Below are positions 62,303 through 64,000 of a stretch of DNA of 64,000 bases, piece after piece; position 1 is the first letter of the stretch; each line of letters opens with the position of its first letter. The DNA comes from Streptomyces shenzhenensis (lineage in GTDB: Bacteria > Actinomycetota > Actinomycetes > Streptomycetales > Streptomycetaceae): the NCBI RefSeq assembly GCF_003688995.1, contig NZ_PENI01000001.1, positions 558,001-622,000 of the forward strand, given 5' to 3'. Below the pieces are notes generated by a model. That model made no database searches, had not been told where the DNA came from, and saw only the letters and a program-made list of their open reading frames with translations. Position numbers and translations under genes: made by a program.

Positions 62303-63037
62303 TCACACCAGCCGGCGTGCCGTCGCCCAGCGGGTCAGTTCATGGCGGTTGGACAGCTGGAGCTTGCGCAGCACCGCCGAGACATGGGACTCGACCGTCT
62401 TCACCGAGATGAAGAGCTGCTTGGCGATCTCCTTGTACGCGTAGCCCCGGGCGATGAGACGCAGCACCTCCCGCTCGCGCTGGGTGAGCCGGTCGAGGTC
62501 CTCGTCGACCGGCGGGGCGTCGGTGGAGGCGAAGGCGTCGAGGACGAAGCCGGCCAGCCGCGGGGAGAAGACGGCGTCGCCCTCCTGGACGCGGAAGACG
62601 GAGTCGACGAGGTCCGTGCCGGTGATCGTCTTGGTGACATAGCCGCGGGCGCCGCCGCGGATCACCCCGATCACGTCCTCCGCCGCGTCCGAGACGGACA
62701 GCGCGAGGAACCGCACGGGCCGCTCGGTGTCGGCCATCAACGCGGCACAGCGGCGCAGCACTTCGACCCCGCCGCCGCCCGGCAGATGGACGTCGAGCAG
62801 CACCACCTCGGGCCGGGTCGCGGTGATCACCGTGACCGCCTGGTCCACGTCCGCCGCCTCGCCGACGACCTCGACGCCGGTCTGCTCGGTCCGGCCGATC
62901 TCGGCCTGGACGCCGGTGCGGAACATGCGGTGGTCGTCGACGAGGACCACGCGGACGCGGCGCTCGCCCGCGGGGCCCTCCTGCCCGGCCGGCTCCGCCG
63001 CCCCCGCCGTACCGTTCGCCTCGGTCGGATCGCTCAT
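62303..63037 (-). CDS. NarL/LuxR-type response regulator
   Basis: A 244-residue two-component regulator. The receiver domain (about 27-150) has acidic D34/D35, phospho-acceptor D82 (VVLLDVHLPGGGG) and a K in GYVTKTITG. A C-terminal LuxR HTH (about 176-240) follows: LTQREREVLRLIARGYAYKE and VKTVESHVSAVLRKLQL. The T/S switch residue is serine (LALSVSDAAE). A disordered Gly/Ala/Pro N-terminus of 26 residues precedes. It is coupled to the upstream kinase by an ATGA overlap. It is convergent with the NlpC/P60 gene. Confidence 0.93.
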   Translation of the reverse strand: MSDPTEANGTAGAAEPAGQEGPAGERRVRVVLVDDHRMFRTGVQAEIGRTEQTGVEVVGEAADVDQAVTVITATRPEVVLLDVHLPGGGGVEVLRRCAALMADTERPVRFLALSVSDAAEDVIGVIRGGARGYVTKTITGTDLVDSVFRVQEGDAVFSPRLAGFVLDAFASTDAPPVDEDLDRLTQREREVLRLIARGYAYKEIAKQLFISVKTVESHVSAVLRKLQLSNRHELTRWATARRLV

Positions 63038-64000
63038 GACGTCTTCTCCGCCCTCTCCATCTCCAGCTCGACCTCCGTGCCGCCGTCCGGCACCGCGCGC
63101 AGCCGCGCCGTGCCGCCGTTGCGTTCCATGCGGCCGATGATCGATTCTCTGACGCCCATGCGGTCGGCGGGTATCGAGTCGAGGTCGAAGCCCGGACCGC
63201 GGTCACGGACGGACACGAAGACCGTCCTGCCCTCCACTTCGGCGTAGACCTGAACGGCGCCGCCGTCGCCACCGTACTTGGCCGCGTTGACCATCGCCTC
63301 GCGCGCGGCCTGCATCTGGGCCGCCGTCTTCTCGTCGAGCGGGCAGTCGCCGACCACGACGACCTCGATGGGCACGCCGTGCTTGTCCTCCACCTCGGCG
63401 GCGTTGCGCCGGACCGCGTCGGCGAGGGTGGCCGGTTCGTCCTCCTCGTCCTTGCCGGTGCCCTCCGGCTTGTACAGCCAGGTGCGCAGGTCGCGCTCCT
63501 GGGCGCGGGCCAGACGGCGCACCTCGCCGGCGTTCTCCGCGTTGCGCTGGATCAGGGTGAGGGTGTGCAGCACCGAGTCGTGGACGTGCGCGGCGACCTC
63601 GGCGCGCTCCTGGGCGCGGATGCGCATCAGGCGTTCCTCGGACAGGTCCTGGGTCATGCGGACCAGATAGGGACCGGCCAGCAGCGTGATACCGACGAGG
63701 ACGGCGAGCGCTGCTTGCAGGACCGAACCGAGGTGGGCGGCGGAGCCCTGAAGGACGAAGATCCCGGAGACACCGGCGGTGACGAGCAGCACACCCGCGC
63801 CCCCGCGCAGCAGCCTGAGCGTGCGGCGGCGGCTGCCGACCTCGACCCACCGGGCCCGGCGGGCGTTGTCCGCCTGGCGCCAGACGAGGGCGACGCCCGC
63901 GCCGACGAGGACGGCCGGCACCAGATACGCCTTGGCCCCGCCGCCGAGGTTGACGTTGCTCACGAAGACCATGGCCACGCCGACCATGAGGAGCAGGGCG
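63034..64000 (-). CDS. NarL-partner sensor histidine kinase (5' end outside window)
   Basis: At least 322 residues are visible; the frame is open to the window end, so the N-terminus is missing. Visible parts are hydrophobic helices (about the first 100 residues seen), then a HisKA_3 dimerisation segment with histidine in EVAAHVHDSVLHTLTLIQ, then a HATPase domain with EAMVNAAKYGG and DRGPGFDLDSIPADRMGVRE. This domain order is typical of NarL-type kinases; many Streptomyces members carry a PspC domain in the missing part. The stop overlaps the response-regulator ATG (ATGA). Confidence 0.92.
   Translation of the reverse strand, partial: ALLLMVGVAMVFVSNVNLGGGAKAYLVPAVLVGAGVALVWRQADNARRARWVEVGSRRRTLRLLRGGAGVLLVTAGVSGIFVLQGSAAHLGSVLQAALAVLVGITLLAGPYLVRMTQDLSEERLMRIRAQERAEVAAHVHDSVLHTLTLIQRNAENAGEVRRLARAQERDLRTWLYKPEGTGKDEEDEPATLADAVRRNAAEVEDKHGVPIEVVVVGDCPLDEKTAAQMQAAREAMVNAAKYGGDGGAVQVYAEVEGRTVFVSVRDRGPGFDLDSIPADRMGVRESIIGRMERNGGTARLRAVPDGGTEVELEMERAEKTS

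Overview
The window is a 64 kb piece of a Streptomyces (or very close actinomycete) chromosome. The GC content is very high. Many genes start with GTG or TTG. Nine genes look leaderless, with a -10 box 6-8 nt before the start codon. The gene content (rocD, glyA, trpS, mdh, folD, purNH, sucCD, pcrA and two NlpC/P60 hydrolases) is a typical Streptomyces core block. I found no rRNA, tRNA, CRISPR array, prophage or biosynthetic gene cluster.

Layout. 0-10.6 kb: a truncated TetR regulator, an MMPL transporter divergent from an OmpR-type two-component system, an oligopeptide-type solute-binding protein, a pair of abutting MITE-like elements, a metallophosphoesterase with an early TTA codon, and a D-Ala-D-Ala carboxypeptidase whose 3' end is repeated downstream. 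10.8-15.9 kb: a YihY membrane protein and a nearly complete decaprenylphosphoryl-arabinose (DPA) gene set: GtrA, UbiA-type phosphoribosyltransferase, PAP2 phosphatase, and DprE1/DprE2-like epimerase subunits. 16-30 kb: 2'-5' RNA ligase, trpS, glyA under a ZTP riboswitch, rocD, a DMT transporter, a MocR regulator divergent from a carboxymuconolactone-decarboxylase protein, a MarR-GNAT fusion with a 32-bp palindrome over its start codon, mdh, an HTH/DUF2690 membrane protein, folD and DUF3017. 30-40.3 kb: RDD and FHA proteins, purN-purH, a PerM-like protein, a membrane-anchored sigma-like protein, and sucCD. The sucCD-PerM-purNH order resembles Mycobacterium tuberculosis Rv0951-Rv0957.

42.1-50.0 kb holds the most interesting module: a divergent MoxR AAA+/DUF5682/VWA operon and SWIM-zinc-finger/DUF5691 operon. 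They are separated by about 130 bp containing a perfect 15-bp inverted repeat. Each arm carries the RecA-independent DNA-damage (PafBC-type) promoter sequence TTGTCAGTG. A truncated DciA (DUF721) fragment follows. 50.6-64 kb: a cobalamin-binding mutase subunit (IcmB-like), a lipase, an M23 peptidase, pcrA helicase, an NlpC/P60 hydrolase under a c-di-AMP (ydaO-type) riboswitch, a TDT-family transporter, an aldo/keto reductase, a second NlpC/P60 hydrolase, and a NarL-type two-component system cut by the window end.

Common themes are one-carbon and purine metabolism (glyA, folD, purN, purH, with ZTP sensing), TCA-cycle enzymes (mdh, sucCD), cell-wall hydrolases (S11, M23, two NlpC/P60), and small intergenic elements whose ends supply stop codons to two neighbouring genes. 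Everything here is read by eye from sequence. Family assignments rest on recognised motifs, and no database search was run.
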